Origin: Chitinophaga dinghuensis
Lineage (GTDB): Bacteria; Bacteroidota; Bacteroidia; Chitinophagales; Chitinophagaceae
Direction of reading: 5' to 3'
Assembly: GCF_003259435.1 (NCBI RefSeq)
Contig: NZ_QLMA01000003.1
Location: forward strand, 124,001 to 188,000
Length of the DNA: 64,000 nucleotides
Below the pieces are notes generated by a model that worked only from the letters and a program-made list of their open reading frames with translations, made no database searches and was not told the origin of the DNA. Made by a program: the position numbers and the translations under genes. Below are positions 17,785-26,853 of this stretch, piece after piece; position 1 is the first letter of the stretch; each line of letters begins with the position of its first letter.

Positions 17785-18027
17785 ATGAGATTTTTGTTAC
17801 TTGCTTGCTGCTTAAATATCGTCGGTTGTATAGATGATACTACCGTATATGTTTGTAGTAGTCATCATATCAGGAAGTATCATTATCGAGCTGATTGCAG
17901 AGGATTAAGTAACTGTCAATATCGGATTGTCAAAACAACATTGAAGCGTGCCGTGAGTGATAATAAGACTCTTTGTGAATGGGAACGGCACTCTTCAAAA
18001 TTGGATTATTCATGGCATAACTTTTAA
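17785..18027 (+). CDS. Small Cys/His-rich secreted or lipoprotein-like protein
   Basis: An 80-residue protein starting with a short hydrophobic segment ending in a lipobox-like cysteine (MRFLLLACCLNIVGC). The mature part VYVCSSHHIRKYHYRADCRGLSNC, with a later TLCEWE, resembles a small Bacteroidota family with a C-x(n)-H-x(n)-C-x4-C layout, suggestive of zinc binding. The function is unknown. It ends 34 bp before the start chosen for the PLD-like gene and is likely in the same operon. Confidence 0.5.
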   Translation: MRFLLLACCLNIVGCIDDTTVYVCSSHHIRKYHYRADCRGLSNCQYRIVKTTLKRAVSDNKTLCEWERHSSKLDYSWHNF

Positions 18028-18061
18028 AAGCCTTATTCCCCATAAAATATCATCTCCTACT

Positions 18062-20071
18062 ATGGAACTAATCGATCAGCATGTCATTAATGACAACAAG
18101 GAAATTTTTGCAAAAATTCAGCATGAACTGCATCATGCATCATCTGAAATACTTCTGGCAACAGGGTGGTTTACAGATGAGGATTTGTTTAATATTTTGT
18201 CCGAAAAGCTGGATCAAGGCATATCTATCGAAATCATCATTGCAGATAACCAAGACAATGAAAAACTAGATTTTAACCAGTTAGCTGTAAAGGGCGCAAA
18301 CGTTTACAAGATAAGGATGAATGGCTATGGTGTTATGAACCAGAAGTTCTGTGTAATTGATAAACGAATTGCATTGCATGGATCTTATAACTGGACTGTT
18401 AATGCCAAGAAAAATAACCATGAAAGTATTATCAGTACAAATCATCGGGAGACTATTGATACACTGATTAAGAACTTTAATGAGATCAAGGAAAAAATTA
18501 ATGAACAGAAAGAGGATCATGCCCCTGATAATGTTGCTACTACAGTAGTTCCTCAACAACCGATCAAAGTGTTAGAACGCCCACCTCTTAAAGTGGAAAC
18601 TGAATTTGAAAATGTGTTGGATTCGATGATTGCCGCTGAGGTGAAAAGCTTTGATCGCAAATTGCTTAGAGAGCACGGTTTTGAAAGATGTAGCGCCAAT
18701 AATGGAGATCATCAGGTCCTTTATAAGGCTTTTGATACACTATATTCTGTTTTTATCAATGAAATAGATGCTATTGATGACAAGAAGAGGAGATTGATTG
18801 CAAAAATTGAAGAGTTTAAGGCCATAAGCCAAAGTAAACTGGAGAAAGAGCATGAACTGACTGTAAATTTCCTTGAACAGGAGAGCTCTGATAGCAAAGC
18901 CAATTTGGAAGTAAAGGGAATAAGATTGTCTGCAGAAATTTCATCTGCGACCCAAAGCATTAAAGAAATTAAAGAAAGTAAAATACCCTATAGTGAGAAA
19001 GAAAATGCGGTATTGGATAAACAAATTAAGGTGGCGGAACAAGAGTCGGTAAGACCAAAGTTTAAATGGTTCGAGTTTATCCCGGTAGTTTTTTTTAATA
19101 TAGCCTTGTTCAGCTATTCATTGATTTTCTATTCGTCCGCAGCCTATATATTACTTTTTGGGGTAGAGGATGCAAAGTTACAGCAGGCACAGAATATTCC
19201 CACGGCGCCCGCTCAGGTGTTTAATCCTGAAGCCTTAAGTCTGGCGATGAACAAAACAGGGACTGCTGCTATTTTCATATTTCTTTTTGTATGTATTCCA
19301 TTGGCATTTGCTTCAGTTGATCATTTTGTTAAACCGCAACATAAGAAATTGGTGGCGATTTTGGGTTTCGTATTTGGAATCCTGGTTTTGGATGGCGCGA
19401 TAGCCTACAAAGTTGCACAGGCAGTTCATGAAATGAATTATGCACAGGGAAATGTGAATGTACCTTGGTCGGCTAACATGGTTTTATCTGATACTAACTT
19501 TTACCTGGTATTTGTGTTTGGCGCTTTTGGACTAGTCTTATTTAAGTTAGCATTTAAAAAATTGATTAACATCTTCGAAGAGCGTAATCCGGATATAATA
19601 GCTCAACGCAACCAGCTTAGGATTAAACATCTCAGCGAAGAGATGATCCTGAATTCAGGTAAAATTATGCAGCTTGAAGCAAGCATGATGTTGATAGAAA
19701 AGGATATCCTACAATTAAAGGCCGGTGTACAACAGACAGATATTGAATTAAGGGAGCTACCTGTCAGACTAAATCAGGAACTACAGAAGAAACGAGTTCA
19801 GTTGCTAAGAGATGTAGAAAGTATAGACAGAATTGCCGCTATTTATACAATGCATATCCAGTCAGATAACCTCCCGATTTCTATTGATGCCTTAAAGGAC
19901 CGGATAAATGTATTTCTGGAGGGTTGGAATGATTTCCTACATAAAGAATATGCAATCGCAAAGGCAACGAATAAAACAACTCAGGCAGCTGAAGTGGCTG
20001 CCAGGTGGCAACAGGAGAATATACATGTTCGAAAAATTGACAAACGCGTAAAAATTCCACAGGATGTATAA
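18062..20071 (+). CDS. PLD-like domain / coiled-coil / multi-pass membrane protein with degenerate HKD motif
   Basis: I chose the ATG at 18062 (MELIDQHVI...) because the open frame before it overlaps the preceding gene; the product is 669 residues. Residues 1-150 form a phospholipase D-like domain, with the motif at 93-111 reading N-Q-K-F-C-V-I-D...GSYNWT. The expected first residue is His, but Asn93 is encoded (AAC at 18338-18340), so nuclease activity is doubtful. A long coiled coil (about 200-340), three or four membrane spans (about 345-490) and a second coiled coil (about 510-620) follow. The stop overlaps the next gene by 8 bp, implying a shared operon. I know of no characterised protein with this layout. 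Confidence 0.7.
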   Translation: MELIDQHVINDNKEIFAKIQHELHHASSEILLATGWFTDEDLFNILSEKLDQGISIEIIIADNQDNEKLDFNQLAVKGANVYKIRMNGYGVMNQKFCVIDKRIALHGSYNWTVNAKKNNHESIISTNHRETIDTLIKNFNEIKEKINEQKEDHAPDNVATTVVPQQPIKVLERPPLKVETEFENVLDSMIAAEVKSFDRKLLREHGFERCSANNGDHQVLYKAFDTLYSVFINEIDAIDDKKRRLIAKIEEFKAISQSKLEKEHELTVNFLEQESSDSKANLEVKGIRLSAEISSATQSIKEIKESKIPYSEKENAVLDKQIKVAEQESVRPKFKWFEFIPVVFFNIALFSYSLIFYSSAAYILLFGVEDAKLQQAQNIPTAPAQVFNPEALSLAMNKTGTAAIFIFLFVCIPLAFASVDHFVKPQHKKLVAILGFVFGILVLDGAIAYKVAQAVHEMNYAQGNVNVPWSANMVLSDTNFYLVFVFGAFGLVLFKLAFKKLINIFEERNPDIIAQRNQLRIKHLSEEMILNSGKIMQLEASMMLIEKDILQLKAGVQQTDIELRELPVRLNQELQKKRVQLLRDVESIDRIAAIYTMHIQSDNLPISIDALKDRINVFLEGWNDFLHKEYAIAKATNKTTQAAEVAARWQQENIHVRKIDKRVKIPQDV

Positions 20072-21053
20072 GTTTTGTATAATCATATTTGTTGCGCTTA
20101 TTTCCTTCAAATGCAGGCCCTCGCAGAAAAATATTAAGGAGGGATTAACAGGAAATGTACTATCAGTAACACATTTTAATATTTTGTTTGCACAGGATAT
20201 GTCGAATCGTGTAAACCCACAGCGGTACCAACGACCGCTGAATGATGTGGATATTTTATCCATCTTCACTAGTAATCTATATCCTACCATTCTCCGATTT
20301 AAAAGAACTGAGTATCAACAGGATAAGCTAACCATTGATTTTATTAATAAAGGATTAATCAATCAGTACGGAGTCAATACTGATAAACTATTTATTGATT
20401 TCGGCCGATTCAGCAACCAGAATGAAAGAATTAGCTATATCATGGGACGAGACAGTGTTAGGGGGACTTTGAAAAATGATATCGATGAGATGAGGATGGA
20501 ATTTTCCCGCGTTAATAATTTGGCTGTTGGGCAGAATACGGGCTCTGATATCTGGAGTTATTTTAATCAGGGAATTGATGAAAGAAGAGTGCTACTTCCT
20601 GAGAAAACGGTGAAGTACCAGCGCAATTCCTATGTGAATAACTATCGTAATATTTTAATCCTGGTAACAGATGGATATATCGAGGCTGGTATATACAATA
20701 AGGGAGTGGATTTGAGCCAGAAAAGTATTAATCAGTTCAGAAATGCTTTTTTGGCTTCGCGTGAGCAGGATATGCAACTTTTTCTGGAGAAACATAAGCA
20801 GTTTCAAATAAAACCGGTTAATAATGAATATTTAAGTAATCTGGAAATACTGGTAATGGAACTTTATGATCGGTCGTTATCGTCAGGAGGAGCAGCAACA
20901 AAGCATCCAACAGATATGGAGATTATCAAACTACTCTGGACAAACTGGTTGCAACAATCTAAGGTAAAGCGGTTTGAACTCCATCCTTATGCCTCCTCGA
21001 AAGACGAAGCAGAGAAGATTGTACTCCACTTCCTGGGTATTCCCAAAGTATAA
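20064..21053 (+). CDS. Lipoprotein with VWA-like features
   Basis: A 329-residue protein beginning with a signal peptide and a possible lipobox cysteine (MYKFCIIIFVALISFKC). Two short motifs suggest a von Willebrand A-type fold: FAQDMSNR (D-x-S-x-R, MIDAS-like, about residues 43-50) and ILILVTDGYIEAG (about 195-207), the usual TDG strand. Between them the sequence is not typical, so the call is inferential. It overlaps the PLD-like gene by 8 bp and is followed at 34 bp by the DUF4236 gene. Its role is probably to bind a protein partner at the membrane, in association with its neighbours. Confidence 0.5.
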   Translation: MYKFCIIIFVALISFKCRPSQKNIKEGLTGNVLSVTHFNILFAQDMSNRVNPQRYQRPLNDVDILSIFTSNLYPTILRFKRTEYQQDKLTIDFINKGLINQYGVNTDKLFIDFGRFSNQNERISYIMGRDSVRGTLKNDIDEMRMEFSRVNNLAVGQNTGSDIWSYFNQGIDERRVLLPEKTVKYQRNSYVNNYRNILILVTDGYIEAGIYNKGVDLSQKSINQFRNAFLASREQDMQLFLEKHKQFQIKPVNNEYLSNLEILVMELYDRSLSSGGAATKHPTDMEIIKLLWTNWLQQSKVKRFELHPYASSKDEAEKIVLHFLGIPKV

Positions 21054-21087
21054 AATTAATCTTTTGCCTAAAATTAAACTGTAAGCT

Positions 21088-22467
21088 ATGGGTTGGTCTT
21101 ATCGTAAATCTATTAGTGCCGGACCATTCAGAATGAACTTCTCGAAAAAAGGTATAAGTTATTCGGTAGGGGTAAAAGGTGCCCGTATTAATATGGGGCC
21201 AAGAGGGACATTCGTAAACCTAAGTGCAAATGGTATCAGTTATCGAAAGAGAATATCCCCACCTGTTTCCCATCCACCTTCTCCTTCTCCTTCACCTTCC
21301 TATGAAACCCTCCCTGAAGGTATACCGAATAACATCACTTCCTCGCCGATAGAGGCTCTGACAGATACGGATTCTCATAATTTTATTACGGAGCTGAATC
21401 AAAAATCTGCACAAGTACCATATGCAGGGAGAGTAAAATTGCTATTGTTTATTATACTAGGTATCTTATTATTTGTTTCTTATGGGAAACAAGAAATCTT
21501 AGTACGCCCAGCACTAGATACAGCCTTTGCAAAGATCATTGTAATTAAAGGCGCCAACATTCGGAAGGAGCCAAATGTTAAGTCCGATATTTTACAAACT
21601 GTAGGATATGATGAAACCTTTGCTTTACTAGATACATCGAATATACAGTGGCTTAAAGTAAAGCTATCTGACTCTTCCGGATATATTAAGCGAGACCTGG
21701 CGATGGTGGTGCATCAATCATATGAAGCAGTGATGGAAGAGGAGTGGCACCAGGTGAATGATTATTTGTGGTATGAGCTTATTTTCAGTGTGCTTTGCTT
21801 TATCCCCCTCACTTCTTGGTTGAAAAGGTTAGATAAGCAAAGGTTTGCGATGGAATTGCAATATGATATGGATGATAGATATCAACAAGTGTATCAGCAG
21901 TTCAAAGCGCATTTTATCACTTTTTCTCAGACTTCAAGAATTTGGCAGTACTTGAATGTTCAGGGTACAACAGATTTCAAACGAAATGGCGGAGCGGGAA
22001 GTTTGATAAAGAGGACAAGGATAAGCAGTTTTTCGGACAATAAAATGCCGATCCCATACTTCATTACTAATGTGGATATCCCATGGATTTCACTTAGTAA
22101 TATGGAACTGTATTTTTTACCTGAGCGACTACTGATAAAGCGAGGAAAGGATTTTGCTGCAGTATTTTATAAGAATTTGCAGATAAGATGCCATGTTTCC
22201 AACTTTATTGAATCAGAATCGTTGCCTCCAGATGCAAAGGTTGTTGATTACACATGGCAATTTGTGAATAAAGCCGGGGGCCCGGATAAACGGTTCAATA
22301 ATAACCGCAGACTCCCTGTATGTGCATATTCACAATATACATTTACATCTGATACAGGAATCTTTGAGGTCATTTCTACATCAAAGCAATTCGCAATGGA
22401 CGACTTAGCTACTTTTTTAATGAAGATTGGCGCCTTTCAAACCAAGATGGGAGAGTGTTACCAATAA
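21088..22467 (+). CDS. DUF4236 domain protein with SH3b domain and membrane segments
   Basis: A 459-residue protein. Residues 1-55 match DUF4236 (MGWSYRKSISAGPFRMNFSKKGISYSVGVKGARIN...), a short N-terminal domain of unknown role. A Pro/Ser-rich linker, a membrane span at about 112-132, and a bacterial SH3 domain (about 145-205; VIKGANIRKEPNVKSDIL...WLKVKLSDSSGYIKRDLA) follow, then a second span (about 228-250) and a cytosolic C-terminal domain of about 200 residues that I do not recognise. SH3b domains usually bind peptides or cell wall. It is the last gene of the 17.5-22.5 kb run, which suggests a membrane-associated complex. Confidence 0.65.
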   Translation: MGWSYRKSISAGPFRMNFSKKGISYSVGVKGARINMGPRGTFVNLSANGISYRKRISPPVSHPPSPSPSPSYETLPEGIPNNITSSPIEALTDTDSHNFITELNQKSAQVPYAGRVKLLLFIILGILLFVSYGKQEILVRPALDTAFAKIIVIKGANIRKEPNVKSDILQTVGYDETFALLDTSNIQWLKVKLSDSSGYIKRDLAMVVHQSYEAVMEEEWHQVNDYLWYELIFSVLCFIPLTSWLKRLDKQRFAMELQYDMDDRYQQVYQQFKAHFITFSQTSRIWQYLNVQGTTDFKRNGGAGSLIKRTRISSFSDNKMPIPYFITNVDIPWISLSNMELYFLPERLLIKRGKDFAAVFYKNLQIRCHVSNFIESESLPPDAKVVDYTWQFVNKAGGPDKRFNNNRRLPVCAYSQYTFTSDTGIFEVISTSKQFAMDDLATFLMKIGAFQTKMGECYQ

Positions 22468-22505
22468 GTAATAGGAATAAAAAAAATATAGATAAATACA
22501 CACAA

Positions 22506-22545
22506 ACCACGGGCCTTCAAGTCCTTTAACTTAAAGACCCGTGGT
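22506..22545 (-). terminator. Hairpin after the GH18 gene
   Basis: Arms ACCACGGG and CCCGTGGT, with further pairing inside, lie between the convergent DUF4236 and GH18 genes. The T run is weak, so confidence is moderate. Confidence 0.55.
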
Positions 22546-22572
22546 GCTGATGATTCCTCTATTACCCACTCG

Positions 22573-23868
22573 CTACTGAATCTTCGCCGAGCTCATTTTA
22601 TCATTTGCATTTGGGGATAATCCTCCAAACCAGCTGTTATCGCTGGTGAGTGTCCAGGATTGGCCTGAGAAATTATCATCTGCATACATAATAACAGTCC
22701 AGCCGGAAGGGATCTTTACGGAAGAAGCCCAATCATTTACCACACCTTTTGCCTGGAGTTGAGCCAGCGTATAATTGCCTTTGGCAATTGGTTGAGATGC
22801 TGTTCCGCCGAAGTTGGCATCCTGATAGAATACGACGCCAGTGGAGCCGCTACCACTGCCGCCTACGGGATTCATGATCTGAATCAGTTGTTGGCTAACG
22901 ATATAGGTAGGTGCATAGAGGTTATTATCCGTAGAAGAAGTCAACGGGGCATCTCTGTCTATTGCGTAGCTAAATACGCCTCCTTTCTTGCCGGAAGTGG
23001 GCTCCCAGCGGGCATAGTCATATGCGCGACCAGTACCGTTTACTGGGTAGGTCACATCGTACCATACATTGGAAGGATAGCCGTTTTCTTCATAGAAAGA
23101 GAAGCCTGGAACGAACTGTTTGGACTGAATGTAAGGAGAAAAGGTATTCCAGGTGGACTGTAAGGTGCTGGCGCCACGGCCATAGGCTTGCAGCCATACA
23201 TAGTCGACCATAGTATATACCAGTTGGAAGAGGCTGTTGCTGCCACTTTGATTGGTATCAAATGTTAGCAGCTTGCCAGTGCCGGATTTTGGACCAAGGT
23301 ATTTGGAGAGCGCTTTGTATACCCCGGCCATATCTGTCAACGTTTGGCCGGAAGGGTTACTCTCTACATCAATGTCGTATCCATCAAATCCATATTTATT
23401 GACGATACTATCCATGATATATTTGGCAGTGAGGTTGTAGCCCACGGTATCATGTGTGGCCCCTGCCACCAGGTTTAAATTGCCCGTGAGGATTACTTTA
23501 GTCCCTTTGGTATGTAAGGTATTGATCCACCCCGGTACCTGACTGGCAATAGGAGAAGTGGAAGAGAAGCAAAACAGGATCAGTATATCCAGACTATCAG
23601 GCACCTGCGAGAAATTGGTGCCAGACGGAGCTGCGCCATAACAAGGCCCCTGGATGCGATAGAAGCCCGCGTAAATTTCGTGAGGGCGACTTTTATACGC
23701 CAGCAGCGTATCTAAAGGAACGGAAAGAGAGGTTGTGGCGCCAGTTGCCTGAACAGATTGGCTGTTGGTTAATAATTCATCGGAGCGTAACTGTTTGGTA
23801 CAGCTAGTACCAAGGATCAACATAATCAATACGGTTAATAATCTGGATGATAAACACGTTTGTTTCAT
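22573..23868 (-). CDS. GH18 endo-beta-N-acetylglucosaminidase-like lipoprotein with crystallin-like C-terminus
   Basis: A 431-residue protein with a lipoprotein signal (lipobox LILGTSC, Cys23). Residues 60-330 form a GH18 barrel with the catalytic motif FDGYDIDVES: Asp162, Asp165, Asp167 and the proton donor Glu169. The sequence after it (TMVDYVWLQAYGRG) fits the endo-beta-N-acetylglucosaminidase branch more than true chitinases, so N-glycans are a likely substrate. Residues 345-431 (VVFYQDANFGGTASQPI...MYADDNFSGQSWTL) look like a beta/gamma-crystallin domain, which often binds Ca2+. It is probably surface-anchored, read alone, and not in a SusCD locus. Confidence 0.82.
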   Translation of the reverse strand: MKQTCLSSRLLTVLIMLILGTSCTKQLRSDELLTNSQSVQATGATTSLSVPLDTLLAYKSRPHEIYAGFYRIQGPCYGAAPSGTNFSQVPDSLDILILFCFSSTSPIASQVPGWINTLHTKGTKVILTGNLNLVAGATHDTVGYNLTAKYIMDSIVNKYGFDGYDIDVESNPSGQTLTDMAGVYKALSKYLGPKSGTGKLLTFDTNQSGSNSLFQLVYTMVDYVWLQAYGRGASTLQSTWNTFSPYIQSKQFVPGFSFYEENGYPSNVWYDVTYPVNGTGRAYDYARWEPTSGKKGGVFSYAIDRDAPLTSSTDNNLYAPTYIVSQQLIQIMNPVGGSGSGSTGVVFYQDANFGGTASQPIAKGNYTLAQLQAKGVVNDWASSVKIPSGWTVIMYADDNFSGQSWTLTSDNSWFGGLSPNANDKMSSAKIQ

Positions 23869-24441
23869 TTGGTTGAATTTTTATGGTGAATAATGATGCC
23901 AATAGAAAAAACCGAATGGGAAATGGTCGCCTCAACATCACTTTCATTGGTTGTAAAACAACGGTTGTTAGAAGTGATTCTTCATTGTCACTGTATGTGC
24001 TTAATCGATTTACTTGACTGTTTCAGCTCTCTTTATTCAATTAAATTGCTGGTTTACATAACATTTGGAATTATACTGGTAACGTCACTTCCATTTCAGG
24101 AGAATAACTTCAGGCAAGTGACTATTTTCCGGATGGTGCATTGTTCGCTTTAATAATGGGCTTTTAAATTATAGCAAATAATGCGCTGGGTCTGATTATG
24201 CGTCGTGAATCATGGAATCGGGTTTATGAAATCAGCTCTTAAAGACAAATAAGATACGATCGACAGATACTGTTAATTTACATTAAAATTGGATGTGTAC
24301 CGAATATTTTTTCCGGAAGCGATGTTTTTATCTGCCAAATGACCAGTATAAAAGATGGCAGCCTAATTATCTTATAAAATGGATTAAAATTTTTAAGTCC
24401 ATTTACAGATGATATATTGAGGAACTAATGCTTATCTATCT
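23869..24441. other. 573-bp intergenic region without a recognisable gene
   Basis: This stretch lies between the divergent GH18 and 24442 genes. I see no frame with coding character, no tRNA and no clear hairpin. It presumably holds both promoters; the sequence is AT-rich. Confidence 0.5.
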
Positions 24442-24891
24442 ATGAAATATTTATTTAGTTTTCTCCTCCTGATCTGCGTAACAACTACGTACGGGCAAAT
24501 TTCTTTTCCTAAAGGGTTTAAATTAATAAAAGGTGATAATCTAATGGGAGAAGATGACAGGTACTCCAATGGAAAAGACGTCTTCCAAACACATCTCTTC
24601 TGGAGATCCTATGATAACTACACCTGGAATGATGATAATGTAAAACTGGATATCTCCAAAGGCTATGGGTTTCCTATGTATCGGACCACAGATAGCCTCT
24701 TGTGGGGAACTGGGAAAACCGATGAACTATACTTTTATGTAGTAGTTGACTGGAATGGAGAGATATTTGAACTGTTTTCCAGGGAGAATGATGCCGACTT
24801 CGCGGGGTATTCGAAATGGCTGATCACTTCAATGCGGGAATATCGTAAAAAAGGGAAAACGTTTTTATTTCCAAGGAGAATAATGAAATAG
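24442..24891 (+). CDS. Secreted hypothetical protein
   Basis: A 149-residue protein with a signal peptide (MKYLFSFLLLICVTTTYGQ). The mature part has a regular beta-rich look with many aromatics (FPKGFKLIKGDN, LFWRSYDNYTWNDDNVKLDIS, YFYVVVDWNGEIFELFS) and no cysteine. I do not recognise the family. It is read alone and is followed by a strong terminator; the S41 gene converges on it. Confidence 0.6.
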   Translation: MKYLFSFLLLICVTTTYGQISFPKGFKLIKGDNLMGEDDRYSNGKDVFQTHLFWRSYDNYTWNDDNVKLDISKGYGFPMYRTTDSLLWGTGKTDELYFYVVVDWNGEIFELFSRENDADFAGYSKWLITSMREYRKKGKTFLFPRRIMK

Positions 24892-24929
24892 AAACTTTTA
24901 TATCACCTGGCAATGGTTCAGTAAAAAAT

Positions 24930-24962
24930 AAAGCCTTCAAATCGAAAAATTTGAAGGCTTTG
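24930..24962. terminator. Bidirectional terminator
   Basis: AAAGCCTTCAAAT / ATTTGAAGGCTTT stem between convergent genes. A close relative of this hairpin recurs at 30077-30109. Confidence 0.8.
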
Positions 24963-25011
24963 ATAATATTCGAACTCTTGCTCCGGATTTAGAGGGGAGC
25001 GCCGGTTCCAG

Positions 25012-26697
25012 CTATTTATTTACAAATTCGATTGCTTTGGCTAATAGCGGATCACGATTCTCAATGAGATCAGCAACAGTATACTGGACTTCAATATCAA
25101 TTGGAATACCTTTTCGTTGCGTCTCTGTTCCATCAGGGAAATAGATCCCTAAACCCGAAAAAGCTATTTTGTATCCGCCTGGGAGTATAGTTCGGGTTAC
25201 ATTTCCGTCTGCTCCTGCCGTCTGATTGCCTATTATCGTTACATTTTTGGAGGTCAGTAAAGTCATGCAAGCCCATTCGGCTGCGCTTTGTGTGCGACTG
25301 TCAACCAGTAAAATGATTTTACCCTTGTAAGGATTGGGGTTATGCCTTCCGACCTGCGAATAAGCCGTACCCTCATTCGATATCATATAATTGAATCTGC
25401 CTGGCAAACTGAAATCAGGATAAGTATTCCTGGCGTATAACTCAGGCTGGGAGAGGAGATATCCTGGAACTTGGTAGGTACCTGTTCCCTCCATGGGATA
25501 GTTTCGCATATCGAAGATTATCGCTTTGGTATTCCATAACGATTTCATTACGCTATCCAGATTTTTATAATGTAGATTACTAAAGAAGACATAACCGATA
25601 TTGCCTTCCAGGATCTTCGCGGTTATCTTGCTATTCATCTGAAAAAAATCAAGGTAGTCTTTCAAGAAATCCCGTTCTATTTGTGGCAAAACCATGTTGA
25701 ACTTCTTTCCATCTTTACTGATACTTCCATATTGCGCCTGCGCTGAATGGGTGTTAAGTATAAAAGCATGCATGGATTTAAGCTTGCCACCGGCATTTGA
25801 AGCGGGTACATCCTCCCAAAATGTTTTGATTAAACGGGAAATGGGAACACCGTTGATAGATGTCAGGGTTGCGCCAACTTGCAATCTGGCATCATGTGCC
25901 AGCGTACTGTCGATGATTTTTGTTACCACTGCCTTTCCTTCTATCAAACGGAAGTTGAAAGGAGGCATATATTTACCAGCTATATGTTTGAATACCTCTG
26001 GCCATAAACCGCCGTGTGAGTCGTTTATTGAGGCTGCCATTCGTACAATGGCCCGATAATAGGACAGCGTATCATTAGAGTTTATCATAACGGGAATCAT
26101 CTCTTGCTGCACTTTATCCCATGGCTTGCCTATCGCATATTTGTATGGGTAGTAGTAATTGATGACGTTCCAGAATCTGAAGAGTCCCAGCAAGCGATAT
26201 TTGACATCGGGAAGCAACATGTCTTTATATGGTTTTTCATTAACGGTGGCGACGGTACTATCCATGGCATCACCGGGAAGTGCATAGAAGTTTTTTCCTC
26301 TGTGAGGATGAGTCGCTATATAGTATAGCTTTTCCTTCTGCGCATTACTCAAGTATCTTGCACGTTTGATCCACGATATATCATAGTTGCTATATCTTAT
26401 GGAATGGTCTGTTTCAGGCGAATAATAGCTAGCAGTATCAATACCAGCCACCGTTAATAAGTTATCTATTGCGCTATGGAAACCGTTAGTGTATTTGGAG
26501 GATAATAGGTTACTTATATTAGCAATTACCACACTGTCCCAATCATATTTGCCACTCGCAATCTCAGGATGGTAATACTTTAAAAGTCCCCATGTTCTGG
26601 ACAGCTCACTAAGTTGATGACATTGTACTGTAGATTGTGCAAAAGCGGTTGTTGTTGCCAAAATTATAATCAGGATGGTGGTATAAATGTTTTTCAT
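25012..26697 (-). CDS. Secreted S41-family peptidase with PDZ-like domain
   Basis: A 561-residue protein with a Sec signal peptide (MKNIYTTILIIILATTTAFAQ). A helical N-terminal region (30-230) precedes a PDZ-like segment (ARLQVGATLTSINGVPIS, about 265-285) and the S41 protease core. The core includes NIGYVFFSNLHYKNLDS, IIFDMRNYPMEGT, the nucleophile region VDSRTQSAAEWACM, and GNQTAGADGN. It should act in the periplasm or at the surface; the substrate is unknown. It differs clearly from the S41 protein at 4719 and from Prc at 50972. It diverges from the LytS kinase gene. Confidence 0.82.
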   Translation of the reverse strand: MKNIYTTILIIILATTTAFAQSTVQCHQLSELSRTWGLLKYYHPEIASGKYDWDSVVIANISNLLSSKYTNGFHSAIDNLLTVAGIDTASYYSPETDHSIRYSNYDISWIKRARYLSNAQKEKLYYIATHPHRGKNFYALPGDAMDSTVATVNEKPYKDMLLPDVKYRLLGLFRFWNVINYYYPYKYAIGKPWDKVQQEMIPVMINSNDTLSYYRAIVRMAASINDSHGGLWPEVFKHIAGKYMPPFNFRLIEGKAVVTKIIDSTLAHDARLQVGATLTSINGVPISRLIKTFWEDVPASNAGGKLKSMHAFILNTHSAQAQYGSISKDGKKFNMVLPQIERDFLKDYLDFFQMNSKITAKILEGNIGYVFFSNLHYKNLDSVMKSLWNTKAIIFDMRNYPMEGTGTYQVPGYLLSQPELYARNTYPDFSLPGRFNYMISNEGTAYSQVGRHNPNPYKGKIILLVDSRTQSAAEWACMTLLTSKNVTIIGNQTAGADGNVTRTILPGGYKIAFSGLGIYFPDGTETQRKGIPIDIEVQYTVADLIENRDPLLAKAIEFVNK

Positions 26698-26853
26698 ACC
26701 GCAATATTAGCCAGGCAATATGCCAAAGAGATATTTATTCGATGAAATCAGTTTCTTGCTTGCCGGACAGTTATCTTCTTCACTTCGACCTGTAAAACCA
26801 CCGGTTCATCTAAAATCTTTCCTGAACTTGCAAAGGATGTTTAATTTTAGCGA

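Noticed and set aside
23893..24153. 86-residue plus-strand frame downstream of the GH18 start
   Set aside because: Composition is not protein-like and no motif is seen; the region is better explained as promoter sequence.
24963..25010. tRNA-like 3' half with TTCGAA and a CTCTAAAT loop on the minus strand
   Set aside because: The T-arm does not pair and no acceptor or D-arm can be drawn. It may be a very old relic or chance.
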